Shown here: in pieces, positions 17,427 through 25,659 of the stretch
Numbering within the stretch: the stretch's first letter is position 1
Layout of the letters: every line of letters starts with the position of its first letter
From: JANYCO01 sp035535995
GTDB lineage: Bacteria; Bacteroidota; Bacteroidia; Cytophagales; Cytophagaceae
Assembly: GCA_035535995.1 (NCBI GenBank)
Contig: DATLOZ010000019.1
Span: 248,001-312,000 of the forward strand
DNA length: 64,000 nucleotides
Reading direction: 5' to 3'
The notes under the pieces: model-generated
Seen by the model: the letters and a program-made list of their open reading frames with translations, nothing else
What the model was told of the DNA's origin: nothing
Database searches by the model: none
Made by a program: the position numbers and the translations under genes

Positions 17427-18875
17427 TTATTTTTTTATTTTGGACAGAAAATCTTTCAATCTACTCCAATAGATGGCATAAATATCGGTATCAAACACTT
17501 TTGAGTCGTTACGCGCCTGACGCAGGAAAAACAAACCAAATGGCAACATTATAAAAAGTGAAGACCAGATAATTAACCCAGGAGAATCGGTATCGTTTTC
17601 TTTGACCCATTTTTCAGTGGTCATTGATATGATATAGTAGATCACAAAGAAGATGATACAAATGATCATCGGTACACCAAGTCCGCCTTTTTTAATGATC
17701 GCGCCGAGCGGAGCGCCGATGATGAAAAAGAGAAGACAAATAAGTGATTGGGTAAATTTTTGATTGAGCGCCACCCTGTACCCTTTTATTTCTCTTTTGA
17801 TCCAATTGAGATGATCCGCCTGGCTATGTACATAGGCTTTGAGATTGCGCGCATGATTCGCAGCAATGTTCAGTGTTTTTGCTTTCTGATCGTCGGGGAG
17901 ATGTTTGAAAAGGGTATCGATCAAGAATGTGTCGGAAGCAGCGGCACTAAAGCGATGCTCAAGATTAAGTTTTCTGCCGGAAAAGAAATACATGGCAGAA
18001 GTACCGTTGCGCGTAATTGTTTTCATCGAATCGGCAAGAAAACCAAGCGAGTCAATGTCTTTAGAAAGTTCTTTGATAGTTCGCATGATCTTATTGCCTT
18101 TAAACAATCCTTCTTCCGTTTTTTTCAAATCAAAAGAGGTGAGGTTAAAAACGATTTTACTTTTGTAGAAATCAGTGCGAATGAATTTTCGTGGATTGAG
18201 CACGTTGCTGGTATTGTCGATCTGCTCGGTATAATCATGACCGTTAAACAATTCCATTGCCAGGTATTTTTCGTTATGAAAAGTATACATTTGCCCGGAG
18301 TCGGCTATGATCACCTGGATATTTCCTCGGTTTTCAGAATGGTTATAAATGATCAATCCTTTGAGTGATTTTCCATCGGGATATTTTTTGGATACTTTAA
18401 TGCTATAGCCCGGTAAGCCATTGTAGAAGCCGCCTTCCTTCAGATCAAGCGCTGGTTTTTTATGTCGTAGATCGTACAGAAGACTGTATGCTTTAAGATT
18501 GATCTTTGGAACCATATCGTTGTTGAACCAAAAGATAAAAACGGTAAGTCCCATGACCAGCACAAGCACTGGTCGAAAGATCCTGATCAGGGAAATTCCT
18601 GAACTTTTAATAGCTGTAAGTTCGTTGTGTTCTCCCATATTTCCGAAGGCTATCAGAGAGCCAAGCAAGATGGCAAGGGGCAAACAGGAGGGAAGCAGGT
18701 TTAAGCTGAAATAAAAAATAAGTTCAAGGAAAGGACCGAAACCAATGTCTTTGCCTACCAGTTCGTCGATATATTTCAGAATGAATTGTACCAAAAATAT
18801 AAACACGATCACAGGAAGTGTAACCAGGAAAGGGCCGATGTATGCGCCGAGTACGAGTCTGTCTAATTTTTTCAT
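17427..18875 (-). CDS. LptF/LptG family permease (YjgP/YjgQ)
   Basis: 482 aa. Three N-terminal transmembrane helices (about 12-35, 55-80, 100-120), a large beta-jellyroll-like periplasmic domain (about 130-370) and three C-terminal helices (about 385-460) give the LptF/LptG layout. These proteins form the inner-membrane part of the LPS exporter with LptB2. The opening MKKLDRLVLGAYIGPFLVTLPVIVFIF is typical. Whether it is LptF or LptG cannot be settled from this copy alone. Upstream of rpsO on the same strand. Its ATG overlaps the stop of a small upstream ORF. Confidence 0.9.
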   Translation of the reverse strand: MKKLDRLVLGAYIGPFLVTLPVIVFIFLVQFILKYIDELVGKDIGFGPFLELIFYFSLNLLPSCLPLAILLGSLIAFGNMGEHNELTAIKSSGISLIRIFRPVLVLVMGLTVFIFWFNNDMVPKINLKAYSLLYDLRHKKPALDLKEGGFYNGLPGYSIKVSKKYPDGKSLKGLIIYNHSENRGNIQVIIADSGQMYTFHNEKYLAMELFNGHDYTEQIDNTSNVLNPRKFIRTDFYKSKIVFNLTSFDLKKTEEGLFKGNKIMRTIKELSKDIDSLGFLADSMKTITRNGTSAMYFFSGRKLNLEHRFSAAASDTFLIDTLFKHLPDDQKAKTLNIAANHARNLKAYVHSQADHLNWIKREIKGYRVALNQKFTQSLICLLFFIIGAPLGAIIKKGGLGVPMIICIIFFVIYYIISMTTEKWVKENDTDSPGLIIWSSLFIMLPFGLFFLRQARNDSKVFDTDIYAIYWSRLKDFLSKIKK

Positions 18876-18961
18876 AAGTACAGAGATCCAGCTTTATTTT
18901 TTCCGAACCATTGAAAGGGATTAAGAGAATTTCCGGAAGATTTTGTAGCTAGGATTATCAT
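18872..18961 (-). CDS. Possible 29-codon upstream ORF overlapping the permease start
   Basis: ATG at 18961 opens a frame encoding MIILATKSSGNSLNPFQWFG plus nine residues. It stops at TGA (18874-18872), overlapping the permease ATG as ATGA. That arrangement is typical of translational coupling. No homology is recognised and chance cannot be excluded. Confidence 0.25.
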   Translation of the reverse strand: MIILATKSSGNSLNPFQWFGKNKAGSLYL

Positions 18962-19126
18962 GGCTTAGGTGGTGACTTATGTAGCTTGTATTTTCAATGC
19001 TTCCAAACAGGAATCGGGGAATAAAGTTAGCAAAAAACTTACCAAATTGCTTCTGCGATTTTAAAGAGCATAAAAACTCATTTCTAATAAGTCCGTCAAT
19101 ACTACCGTTAAGAGCGGATCGATGAA

Positions 19127-19510
19127 CTAAGCGCCAATCACATCTTTAAGATCTGCGATCAGATTTTTCCAAAGTTCGGTAGCATCCTGTTCGGATTCAT
19201 CCATATAAGAATCGGTAATCTTGATAAAAGAAGTTTGAGTAAGTTCATTGGCTTCCAGTCTGAATTCTATAAACGAAGATTTCCCATCGTCTTTTACAAA
19301 ATCATATCGTACAAGTTGGTTGACTTTGTTTAGAGTCATTTTGGCAATATGATCTTCTCCATCCCATTTAAAGTTGAAAATACCTTCATTGTTTTCTGTT
19401 ACGTCGTCTGCAAACCATTGGCGCAGGCTTTTGGGCACTGTTAAATATGAATATAACAGAGAGGTGGGAGCATTTACCTCGAATTCGAATACTAAATTGT
19501 TTTTACTCAT
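19127..19510 (-). CDS. START-like (AHSA1-type) domain protein
   Basis: About 127 aa from ATG 19510 (an ATG two codons earlier, at 19516, is also possible). Contains VNAPTSLLYSYLTVPKSLRQWFADDV at the N-terminus and a long C-terminal helix ATELWKNLIADLKDVIG, the START/Bet v1-like helix-grip outline of a small cytosolic family common in Bacteroidota. The pocket ligand is unknown. It lies 250 bp upstream of the LptF/LptG gene on the same strand. The gap carries no convincing gene apart from the small ORF noted. Confidence 0.75.
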   Translation of the reverse strand: MSKNNLVFEFEVNAPTSLLYSYLTVPKSLRQWFADDVTENNEGIFNFKWDGEDHIAKMTLNKVNQLVRYDFVKDDGKSSFIEFRLEANELTQTSFIKITDSYMDESEQDATELWKNLIADLKDVIGA

Positions 19511-19631
19511 ATACAATGCATTAATAAAGCCCGTGAAGATATTTAATTTCTGATATTAATCACAATTAAAAAGGGATAAGATGAAGAGAAAATAAAAGTT
19601 GATATAAGTTATAGAGTGAGAGTATTGAAGT

Positions 19632-19662
19632 AAAAACAAAAGGCTTCTATTTCTCGAAGCCT
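19632..19662 (-). terminator. Intrinsic terminator downstream of the STAS-like gene
   Basis: On the minus strand AGGCTTC, an 8-nt loop and GAAGCCT are followed by TTTTGTTTTT. It is about 150 nt past the stop of the 19810-20190 gene. Nothing else was recognised in the 293-bp gap. Confidence 0.7.
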
Positions 19663-19809
19663 GTATAGATCCAAATGTATAGGTGTCGACTTGTTAGTGT
19701 GACGATTTGATGCTTTTTATAAATATTTAAAAGGCCTTATGCGATGTGTATACTTAGCACAAAAAACAGGTGCGTAAACCAGATCAAAATTCAAAATATA
19801 AGATCCTGA

Positions 19810-20190
19810 TCAATGACCAAGTGGCAAAGATAATAACCAATCAACAGCCTCTTGCTCCGTATCAAAGGCACGAAAAGGAAATTTTGCTTTATTGTCATCA
19901 ACAAGACGTTGAGCGCATTCATATCTGTTCTCCTGAACAAAAATAGCAATACCCATACAAAATGGGAGATCGCTATATCTTTCCATCATTCTTTTCCCTT
20001 CATTAGTAATATTTGAGATTAAACTTATATCCAGAAAAATCAGATAAGGTTTTTTATCGCTTAGGGTTTCTATACATAAAATAAGCTCCCTAATTTCAGG
20101 AAACCCTAGTTCTACTCCTTTATTATATTTACAATAAATAATAGGTTCGACATTTTTTATGCCGACATAGGATAGGATGATTTCGTTCAT
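19810..20190 (-). CDS. Small protein with a STAS/SpoIIAA-like outline, function unknown
   Basis: 126 aa from ATG 20190 (MNEIILSYVG); an ATG five codons upstream is an alternative. Alternating strands and helices, with KPYLIFLDISLISNITNEGKRMMERY in the middle and FPFRAFDTEQEAVDWLLSL at the C-terminus, recall the SpoIIAA-like/STAS fold that Bacteroidota use in small regulatory proteins. No membrane segment or signal peptide. A TATATTTG box on the minus strand (20280-20273) could be its -7 element, but no -33 box is evident. Confidence 0.55.
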   Translation of the reverse strand: MNEIILSYVGIKNVEPIIYCKYNKGVELGFPEIRELILCIETLSDKKPYLIFLDISLISNITNEGKRMMERYSDLPFCMGIAIFVQENRYECAQRLVDDNKAKFPFRAFDTEQEAVDWLLSLPLGH

Positions 20191-20466
20191 GGCTTTAAAA
20201 TGCAATAGCTTTCGCTACTAATTATTAATGGGCTACTTTAATAAACTTGGTTGCATTTTCACTGAATCGGCACAAATATATAAAATGGAAATAGAAAAAA
20301 AAGGTATGCAATTTTAGAGTAAAAAATAGTTGAAACCGTTTATATCATTTTTAGTTTCTTTTACAGAATTCCCACTTATATTTCTACTTTGTACGCAAAC
20401 AACGCTATTCTACGAAGCTAATACTCTCGCTTCTGTTCATAAGTCATAAAAGCTATTGACAAAGTC

Positions 20467-20564
20467 TGGAGTGTGAGCGCGAGTATGGAGGATAAAATCA
20501 GTCTTGGTATAAACAAAGATCGAGTGTGAATTTTGAGTTTCAATACTCATTACTCACACTCGAT
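20467..20564. repeat. 98-bp repeat unit, copy A
   Basis: Matches 20665-20762 at 97 of 98 positions. The unit holds internal inverted repeats: ATCGAGTGTGA at 518-528 of this kb pairs with TCACACTCGAT at 554-564. The rest of the 567-bp gap (20206-20772) shows no gene. Confidence 0.9.
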
Positions 20565-20664
20565 CCTCCAGCGTGTTCTATGGCACACAGAACATCAAAT
20601 CTTTTGTTACCTAGGGAAGAAGATAATTTGTAGACTTATTGTTTGTCAGAACTTTAAGAAAGTA

Positions 20665-20762
20665 TGGAGTGTGAGCGCGAGTATGGAGGACAAAATCAGT
20701 CTTGGTATAAACAAAGATCGAGTGTGAATTTTGAGTTTCAATACTCATTACTCACACTCGAT
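20665..20762. repeat. 98-bp repeat unit, copy B, beside tRNA-CAT
   Basis: Direct copy of 20467-20564 with a 198-bp period and one substitution (GAT to GAC). It ends 10 bp from the tRNA 3' end. Related short words occur at about 27790-27820 and 31503-31531. Confidence 0.9.
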
Positions 20763-20772
20763 ACTGATTTTG

Positions 20773-20846
20773 TAGCGGGGAGCAGGGTCGAACTGCCGAC
20801 CTCAGGGTTATGAATCCTGTGCTCTAACCAACTGAGCTACCCCGCC
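20773..20846 (-). tRNA. tRNA with CAT anticodon (elongator Met; Ile2 not excluded)
   Basis: A 74-nt cloverleaf on the minus strand: acceptor GGCGGGG/CCCCGCT (G1-U72 wobble), D arm GCTC...GAGC, anticodon loop TTCATAA, T arm GGCAG-TTCGACC-CTGCT, discriminator A. CCA is not encoded. The absence of a C1-A72 type mismatch argues against the initiator tRNA. Positions 31:39 are A:C rather than paired. Confidence 0.93.
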
Positions 20847-20954
20847 GTTTTATTTGGGAGTGCAAATCTACTAATTTGTTTTTGAAATAAAACATTCACA
20901 GCAGATTTTTTCCACTAAAAAGGGATTTGCCACAAATTCAGGCGCTTTTGCTTA

Positions 20955-21839
20955 TTAACTACCAAATAGATCGCTGGAAAGATAACGGTCTCCGCGGTCG
21001 CAAATGATGCAGACTATTACACCTTGTTCAATAGTTTCGGCTAATCTCAGCGCTGCCGTCACCGCACCGCCGCTGCTCATACCTGCAAATACACCTTCTG
21101 TACGTGCAAGTGTGTTGGACATTTTTCGTGCGTCTTCTTCAGAAACGTCAATGATCTTATCTACTCTGGAAGGATCGAAAATTTTCGGTAAATATTCTTT
21201 CGGCCATCTTCGTATTCCAGGAATCTTCGAACCATCGGTGGGTTGTACACCTACGATTTGTACAGCGTTATTTTTTTCTTTTAAAAACTTAGAAGTCCCC
21301 ATGATCGTGCCAGTGGTACCCATGGAAGAAACAAAATGAGTGATCCCTCCATTAGTATCTTTCCAGATCTCGGGTCCGGTGCTATGATAATGTGCCATGT
21401 AGTTATCCGGGTTGGCAAACTGGTTCAGCATGAAATAGCCACCTTCTGCTACCTTCGCGTGTGCATAGTCGATGGAACCTTCGATGGAAGCGTCTGCCGG
21501 AGTAAGAATAACTTTGGCGCCAAATGCTTCCATGGTGAGTACTCTTTCACGGGTAGAATTTTCAGGCATTACAAGTTCGATCTCGAGATTGAATAAACGC
21601 GCAATCATAGCAAGAGCAATACCTGTGTTTCCACTGGTGGCTTCGATCAGTTTCATACCAGGTTTTATATCTCCACGTTCCAGTGCTCCTTTGATCATAC
21701 CATAAGCAGCGCGGTCTTTCACGCTGCCACCAGGATTATGTCCCTCGAGCTTTGCCAAAAGTTTTACACCTTTCTTCACGCCAAGTCTGTTCAGCTCTAC
21801 CAGCGGTGTATTCCCTACGAAATCTAACAACGTAGCCAT
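20955..21839 (-). CDS. cysM: Cysteine synthase, CysM type
   Basis: 294 aa. A PLP-dependent beta-replacement enzyme making cysteine from O-acetylserine (or a related acceptor) and sulfide or thiosulfate. The PLP lysine lies in GGSVKDRAAYG. The substrate loop EATSGNTGIALA and the phosphate-binding loop SSMGTTGTIMG are present. The C-terminus CDRGDRYLSSDLFG is typical of CysM. It is downstream of the S41 peptidase gene on the same strand with a 50-bp gap holding a half-copy of the family 1 repeat word. Confidence 0.92.
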   Translation of the reverse strand: MATLLDFVGNTPLVELNRLGVKKGVKLLAKLEGHNPGGSVKDRAAYGMIKGALERGDIKPGMKLIEATSGNTGIALAMIARLFNLEIELVMPENSTRERVLTMEAFGAKVILTPADASIEGSIDYAHAKVAEGGYFMLNQFANPDNYMAHYHSTGPEIWKDTNGGITHFVSSMGTTGTIMGTSKFLKEKNNAVQIVGVQPTDGSKIPGIRRWPKEYLPKIFDPSRVDKIIDVSEEDARKMSNTLARTEGVFAGMSSGGAVTAALRLAETIEQGVIVCIICDRGDRYLSSDLFGS

Positions 21840-21889
21840 ATATAATTATGAATTTTAAATTTTAAGTTTTGAATTAAACACGTTCTGAT

Positions 21890-22927
21890 TTAGAATTGCT
21901 GAAATGCTTTCTCCATGATGTCATCCACACCATTCGCTTGATGCGTAGGATCCATATCCTGGTGAACATCCACGGGGATTCCATTTTCGATATTGAAACC
22001 ATCAGGCAGCGAGGTGTACGTAGAGGAAAAACGATATACCCAGCCGTTTGGCAATTGATACGCAACAGGCAATCCGCCTCCGCCACCTGTTTGGTCTCCC
22101 ACGATTTTTACATTAGGAAGAGTAGACATGAAACCTACAAACATATTGCAAGCACTATAGCAGGAGCGGTTAGTAAGAAGTACTATAGGCTTGTTGAGAT
22201 ACTGTGGCTGTATATTTCCTTTGTTGTCGGTAGCTTGCACGGCGTAGCTGTTGTACGCAACACTAAAATCAGAATGACCGGGACCGTTTTTCTCATAATT
22301 GATTCCTACCAGTGTTTTGGTTTGTACGAAACGATTGAGTAGCAGAAAAACATTGTTGGTGATTCCACCACTATTGTCGCGTACATCGATGATCAATCCT
22401 TCTGTGCCAGCGAAACGATTTAAAATAAAATCAAGGTCATAATCGGAAAAATTATTCGAAAAGCTTGCGTAGCGGAAATAGCCAATACGTTTATTATTGT
22501 AAAGAAAAACCTGATTGGGAAATGGTCCGGTGATAAAATAATCATTTTTTAAATAATTTCTTTCCAACACGGATTGATTAAAGTTTTGCGGATAGTTCAA
22601 ATACCATTCCCAGTTGCGCGAAATATCAAAAGGTGCGTCCAAATTTACGTGTCCGTCCTTAAGTACATAAAGCATGGAATCCAGCACGCGAAAGAGTTCC
22701 AGATCACTCATGTTATTATATATTTGAGGTTTGTAAACAGTTTTCACCGAATCCCAATTGATATGTTTGTAATCGAGAAAAGAATATTTCTGGTCGATCC
22801 TGGTCCACATGGATTCAAAACATTCTTCCGGCGTGTTTTTCGGATCGGGTTCCACGAATAGTTTTTCGCAGGAAGAAATCATCAACCATGCAAAAACAGA
22901 AAAGAAGAGAATGGAAATTTTTTTCAT
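21890..22927 (-). CDS. S41 family peptidase, lipoprotein
   Basis: 345 aa with a lipoprotein signal (MKKISILFFSVFAWLMISSC). A tail-specific protease-like (S41) core is present: GTEGLIIDVRDNSGG and LTNRSCYSACNMFVGF, where the Ser before Ala is the expected nucleophile, then GDQTGGGGGLPVAYQLPNG. It is periplasmic or outer-membrane anchored. Its ATG overlaps the stop of the upstream barrel gene as ATGA, so translation is probably coupled. Substrate unknown. Confidence 0.88.
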   Translation of the reverse strand: MKKISILFFSVFAWLMISSCEKLFVEPDPKNTPEECFESMWTRIDQKYSFLDYKHINWDSVKTVYKPQIYNNMSDLELFRVLDSMLYVLKDGHVNLDAPFDISRNWEWYLNYPQNFNQSVLERNYLKNDYFITGPFPNQVFLYNNKRIGYFRYASFSNNFSDYDLDFILNRFAGTEGLIIDVRDNSGGITNNVFLLLNRFVQTKTLVGINYEKNGPGHSDFSVAYNSYAVQATDNKGNIQPQYLNKPIVLLTNRSCYSACNMFVGFMSTLPNVKIVGDQTGGGGGLPVAYQLPNGWVYRFSSTYTSLPDGFNIENGIPVDVHQDMDPTHQANGVDDIMEKAFQQF

Positions 22928-23802
22928 TGTTTTAATTTCTTTTTATGAACTCTTGCGGGTTTCTCGGAATAGAGCATGGTGACGAAACCAATGCTGTGTG
23001 AAATGTAATACAGCGGATTGGATTGCGGAAGTTTTGTAACGTGCAATCCCCAACCGTAGAAAAATCGGATCTTATCTTTACTGTTTTTCTTAGAGCGATC
23101 TAAATAAAGCTCCGTATTGATGCGCATGAAATGATTAGGTAAAGCAATTTTATTGTTGTGCGTAAAGATTGCCATCGGATGGATCTTGTCGTCGTTGTAT
23201 GCTTGATAAGGCTCCATTCCAATATAATTCGGGCGAATAACATGCGCCAGCAAAGCAAAGTTCAGCTTAAAACCAGCCTGGTAATTGCGTGCATTTTTTC
23301 CTTTACAGAAATTGTAAGTGAAATGTGTGGCAGGATTCAGCGCGTTTGAGAATTCATATCCGAATGAATTGTTTGGAAGAAAAGGATAAAGCCTGCCGTC
23401 AAAATTATTCGTAAAGATTCCTCCCAAATACCAATTGCCGTTGCCTTTGAATATTTTTTTGATGGGAACCATATAATGATAATTGATTTCCATATTGAGC
23501 AAATAACCTCTTGTCACAGCGCTGACCTGACGTTTGCTGGTTTGAAAAATTCCCCCGCCGAATGCCATTTCAAATTTTGTCATCGACTTTTTTCTCCAGC
23601 GCTCATTATATTTTGCTACCTGGAATGTCGGGCCTTTGTAAAAAAGCGGACTATGTCCTTCGTCTCTTACTTCACGGTATGGTGCGGAAACGACGGTTGA
23701 TTTGTATTTTATCCTTGGGTAAGGAGTAGAAATGGAATCTGCTGGCTGCGCAACTAATTGTGCGGCCAGCAGACTAAGCGATAGAAAAAATAAAAGACGC
23801 AT
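22924..23802 (-). CDS. Secreted beta-barrel-like protein, function unknown
   Basis: 292 aa with signal peptide MRLLFFLSLSLLAAQLVAQ. The mature part is rich in aromatic alternating strands (MEINYHYMVPIKKIF, NWYLGGIFTNNFDG, KIRFFYGWGLHVTKL), suggesting an outer-membrane barrel. It sits 3 bp after purB and overlaps the S41 peptidase gene by 4 nt, forming a purB-barrel-peptidase transcription unit. No named family is recognised. Confidence 0.65.
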   Translation of the reverse strand: MRLLFFLSLSLLAAQLVAQPADSISTPYPRIKYKSTVVSAPYREVRDEGHSPLFYKGPTFQVAKYNERWRKKSMTKFEMAFGGGIFQTSKRQVSAVTRGYLLNMEINYHYMVPIKKIFKGNGNWYLGGIFTNNFDGRLYPFLPNNSFGYEFSNALNPATHFTYNFCKGKNARNYQAGFKLNFALLAHVIRPNYIGMEPYQAYNDDKIHPMAIFTHNNKIALPNHFMRINTELYLDRSKKNSKDKIRFFYGWGLHVTKLPQSNPLYYISHSIGFVTMLYSEKPARVHKKKLKQ

Positions 23803-23805
23803 GAA

Positions 23806-25155
23806 CTAAAATTTTATTCCTGTATAATTAAATGGAGTGATCGCAAGTAATTCTTTTTTTACACGCTCATTTACGTTCAGCTCTTTTACAAAACTTCGGA
23901 TCGTATTGGAAGTGATCTTCTCGTTTTTGCGTGTCAAGGCTTTCAGCGCTTCGTATGGTTTCGGATATCCTTCTCTGCGCAGCACGGTTTGAATAGCTTC
24001 TGCTACTACGGCCCAATTGTCATCCAGGTCTGCTTTGATCGCATCTTTGTTGAGCTCAAGTTTGTCAAGCCCTTTCATGGTGGATCTGAATGCGATTAGA
24101 CTGTGTGCGATTGGTACTCCAACGTTGCGCAATACTGTAGAATCTGTAAGATCGCGCTGTAGGCGGGAGATAGGAAGTTTGGCAGAGAAATGTTCAAACA
24201 AGGCATTTGCTACTCCAAGGTTTCCTTCTGAGTTTTCAAAATCGATCGGGTTTACTTTATGTGGCATCGCTGATGAACCAACTTCTCCTTCTTTGATCTT
24301 TTGTTTAAAGTAATTCATCGAAACATATTGCCAGATATCTCTGTCAAAATCGATCAGGATTGTATTGATTCGTTTCAGGTTGTCGCACAGCGCGCCGAAG
24401 TTATCGTAGTGCTCGATCTGTGTGGTGTGTGTGCTTCTATGAAGTTTAAGTTTTTTGTTAACGAAATTTTCGGCAAATTTTTTCCAGTCCTTTTTAGGAT
24501 AGGCTACATAATGAGCATTGAAATTTCCGGTAGCACCTCCGAATTTGGCAGAGTGGGAGATCGTTTTCAAAAGAGCGATCTGTTTCTCCAGGCGCTCGTG
24601 AAATACCATCAATTCTTTACCAAGCTTAGTAGGAGAAGCAGGCTGGCCGTGAGTTTTGGCGAGCATTGGAATAGATTTCCACTGAGTAGCCAGGGACTTT
24701 ATTTTTTTTACTGTCTCATTCAGTGTAGGATAAATCTCTTTTTCTAAAGCATCTTTCAAAAGAAGAGGGATAGAAGTGTTGTTAATATCCTGGGAGGTGA
24801 GTCCGAAGTGGATGAATTCACTGTACTTGGAAAGTTTGCGATTGGCAAATTCTTCTTTGATAAAATACTCCACCGCTTTTACATCGTGGTTAGTGATCTT
24901 TTCCGTGTCCTTGATCTTCTTCGCGTCGGCTTCTGAGAACTGGCGGTAGATTTCGCGCAGACTTTCCAGTTTGTTCTTTGGGAATTCTTTAAGTTGTGGC
25001 AATCCCAGTTCACATAGTGCGATAAAATATTCTATTTCTATTAATACTCTATATTTGATTAGACCATATTCAGAAAAATATTGTGCAAGGTTTTTTACTT
25101 GTTTTCTGTAGCGGCCATCTATAGGAGATATGGCACTTAATTCGTTCAGCTCCAT
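23806..25155 (-). CDS. purB: Adenylosuccinate lyase
   Basis: 449 aa. Catalyses two fumarate-releasing steps in purine synthesis (SAICAR to AICAR and adenylosuccinate to AMP). The fumarase/aspartase superfamily signature SSAMPHKVNPIDFENSEGN is clear, with TSQDINNTS and KTHGQPASPT as further conserved blocks. MELNELSAISPIDGRY is the usual N-terminus of the long PurB subfamily. The divergent gene to the right is separated by a palindromic repeat. Confidence 0.96.
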   Translation of the reverse strand: MELNELSAISPIDGRYRKQVKNLAQYFSEYGLIKYRVLIEIEYFIALCELGLPQLKEFPKNKLESLREIYRQFSEADAKKIKDTEKITNHDVKAVEYFIKEEFANRKLSKYSEFIHFGLTSQDINNTSIPLLLKDALEKEIYPTLNETVKKIKSLATQWKSIPMLAKTHGQPASPTKLGKELMVFHERLEKQIALLKTISHSAKFGGATGNFNAHYVAYPKKDWKKFAENFVNKKLKLHRSTHTTQIEHYDNFGALCDNLKRINTILIDFDRDIWQYVSMNYFKQKIKEGEVGSSAMPHKVNPIDFENSEGNLGVANALFEHFSAKLPISRLQRDLTDSTVLRNVGVPIAHSLIAFRSTMKGLDKLELNKDAIKADLDDNWAVVAEAIQTVLRREGYPKPYEALKALTRKNEKITSNTIRSFVKELNVNERVKKELLAITPFNYTGIKF

Positions 25156-25219
25156 CTTGTGATTTATATTAAAACAAGGCGTAAAGATAGATAATAACCA
25201 TTATAAACCAATGATGTAT

Positions 25220-25307
25220 AAGTTATGAATGTTGAATTATGAATTATGAGTTGATTATTGCTTATCAAAAAATAAATTCATAATTCATAATTCAACATTC
25301 ATAACTT
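25220..25307. repeat. Palindromic intergenic repeat, family 1, copy 2
   Basis: Perfect 30-bp arms (25220-25249 and 25278-25307) beginning AAGTTATGAATGTTGAATTA, with a 28-nt loop. It lies between the divergent purB and IscA-like genes and so sits in the promoter region of at least one of them. Confidence 0.93.
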
Positions 25308-25343
25308 AATAATTCTTATTTTTAAAATTCAAAAAACAAAGTC

Positions 25344-25658
25344 TTGACTAGTTCTAAAAAAATCCCTTTTCGTCTTACAGAAGCGGCATTGGCGGAGGTA
25401 AAGAATATTTTTCAAACAAAAAATATTCCGGAAGGATACGGATTACGTGTGGGAATACGTGGTGGCGGCTGCTCGGGGATCTCCTATCTTTTTGGATTTG
25501 ATAAAAAACAGGAAACCGATGAAGAGTTTGAAGTAGAAGAGGTGCCGGTTTACGTAGAGAAAAAACATTTTATGTATGTAATGGGCCTGAATATTGATTT
25601 TGAAGACGGCACACATGCCCGTGGGTTTATTTTTGAAAATCCTGATACGAAATTCTAA
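25344..25658 (+). CDS. IscA/HesB-like protein lacking the C-terminal CGC motif
   Basis: 104 aa from TTG 25344. The A-type carrier fold is evident (YGLRVGIRGGGCSGISYLFGFD), with the first conserved Cys in GGGCSG. In usual IscA/ErpA proteins the chain ends with a CGCG-type motif after GFxFxNP; here it ends RGFIFENPDTKF, so two of the three cluster-ligand cysteines are absent. It may be a scaffold variant or bind clusters differently. The next gene starts 1 nt after the stop. Confidence 0.82.
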   Translation: MTSSKKIPFRLTEAALAEVKNIFQTKNIPEGYGLRVGIRGGGCSGISYLFGFDKKQETDEEFEVEEVPVYVEKKHFMYVMGLNIDFEDGTHARGFIFENPDTKF

Positions 25659-25659
25659 T

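Noticed and set aside
17748..18368. 206-codon plus-strand ORF
   Set aside because: Antisense to the LptF/LptG permease, which has clear family features across the region.
18965..19130. Minus-strand frame reading KFFANFIPRFLFGSIENT-like sequence upstream of the permease
   Set aside because: No start codon, about 70 codons, no recognisable family; could be chance.
20467..20762. CRISPR-like array
   Set aside because: Only two copies, 98 bp each with internal hairpins, one spacer, no cas genes.
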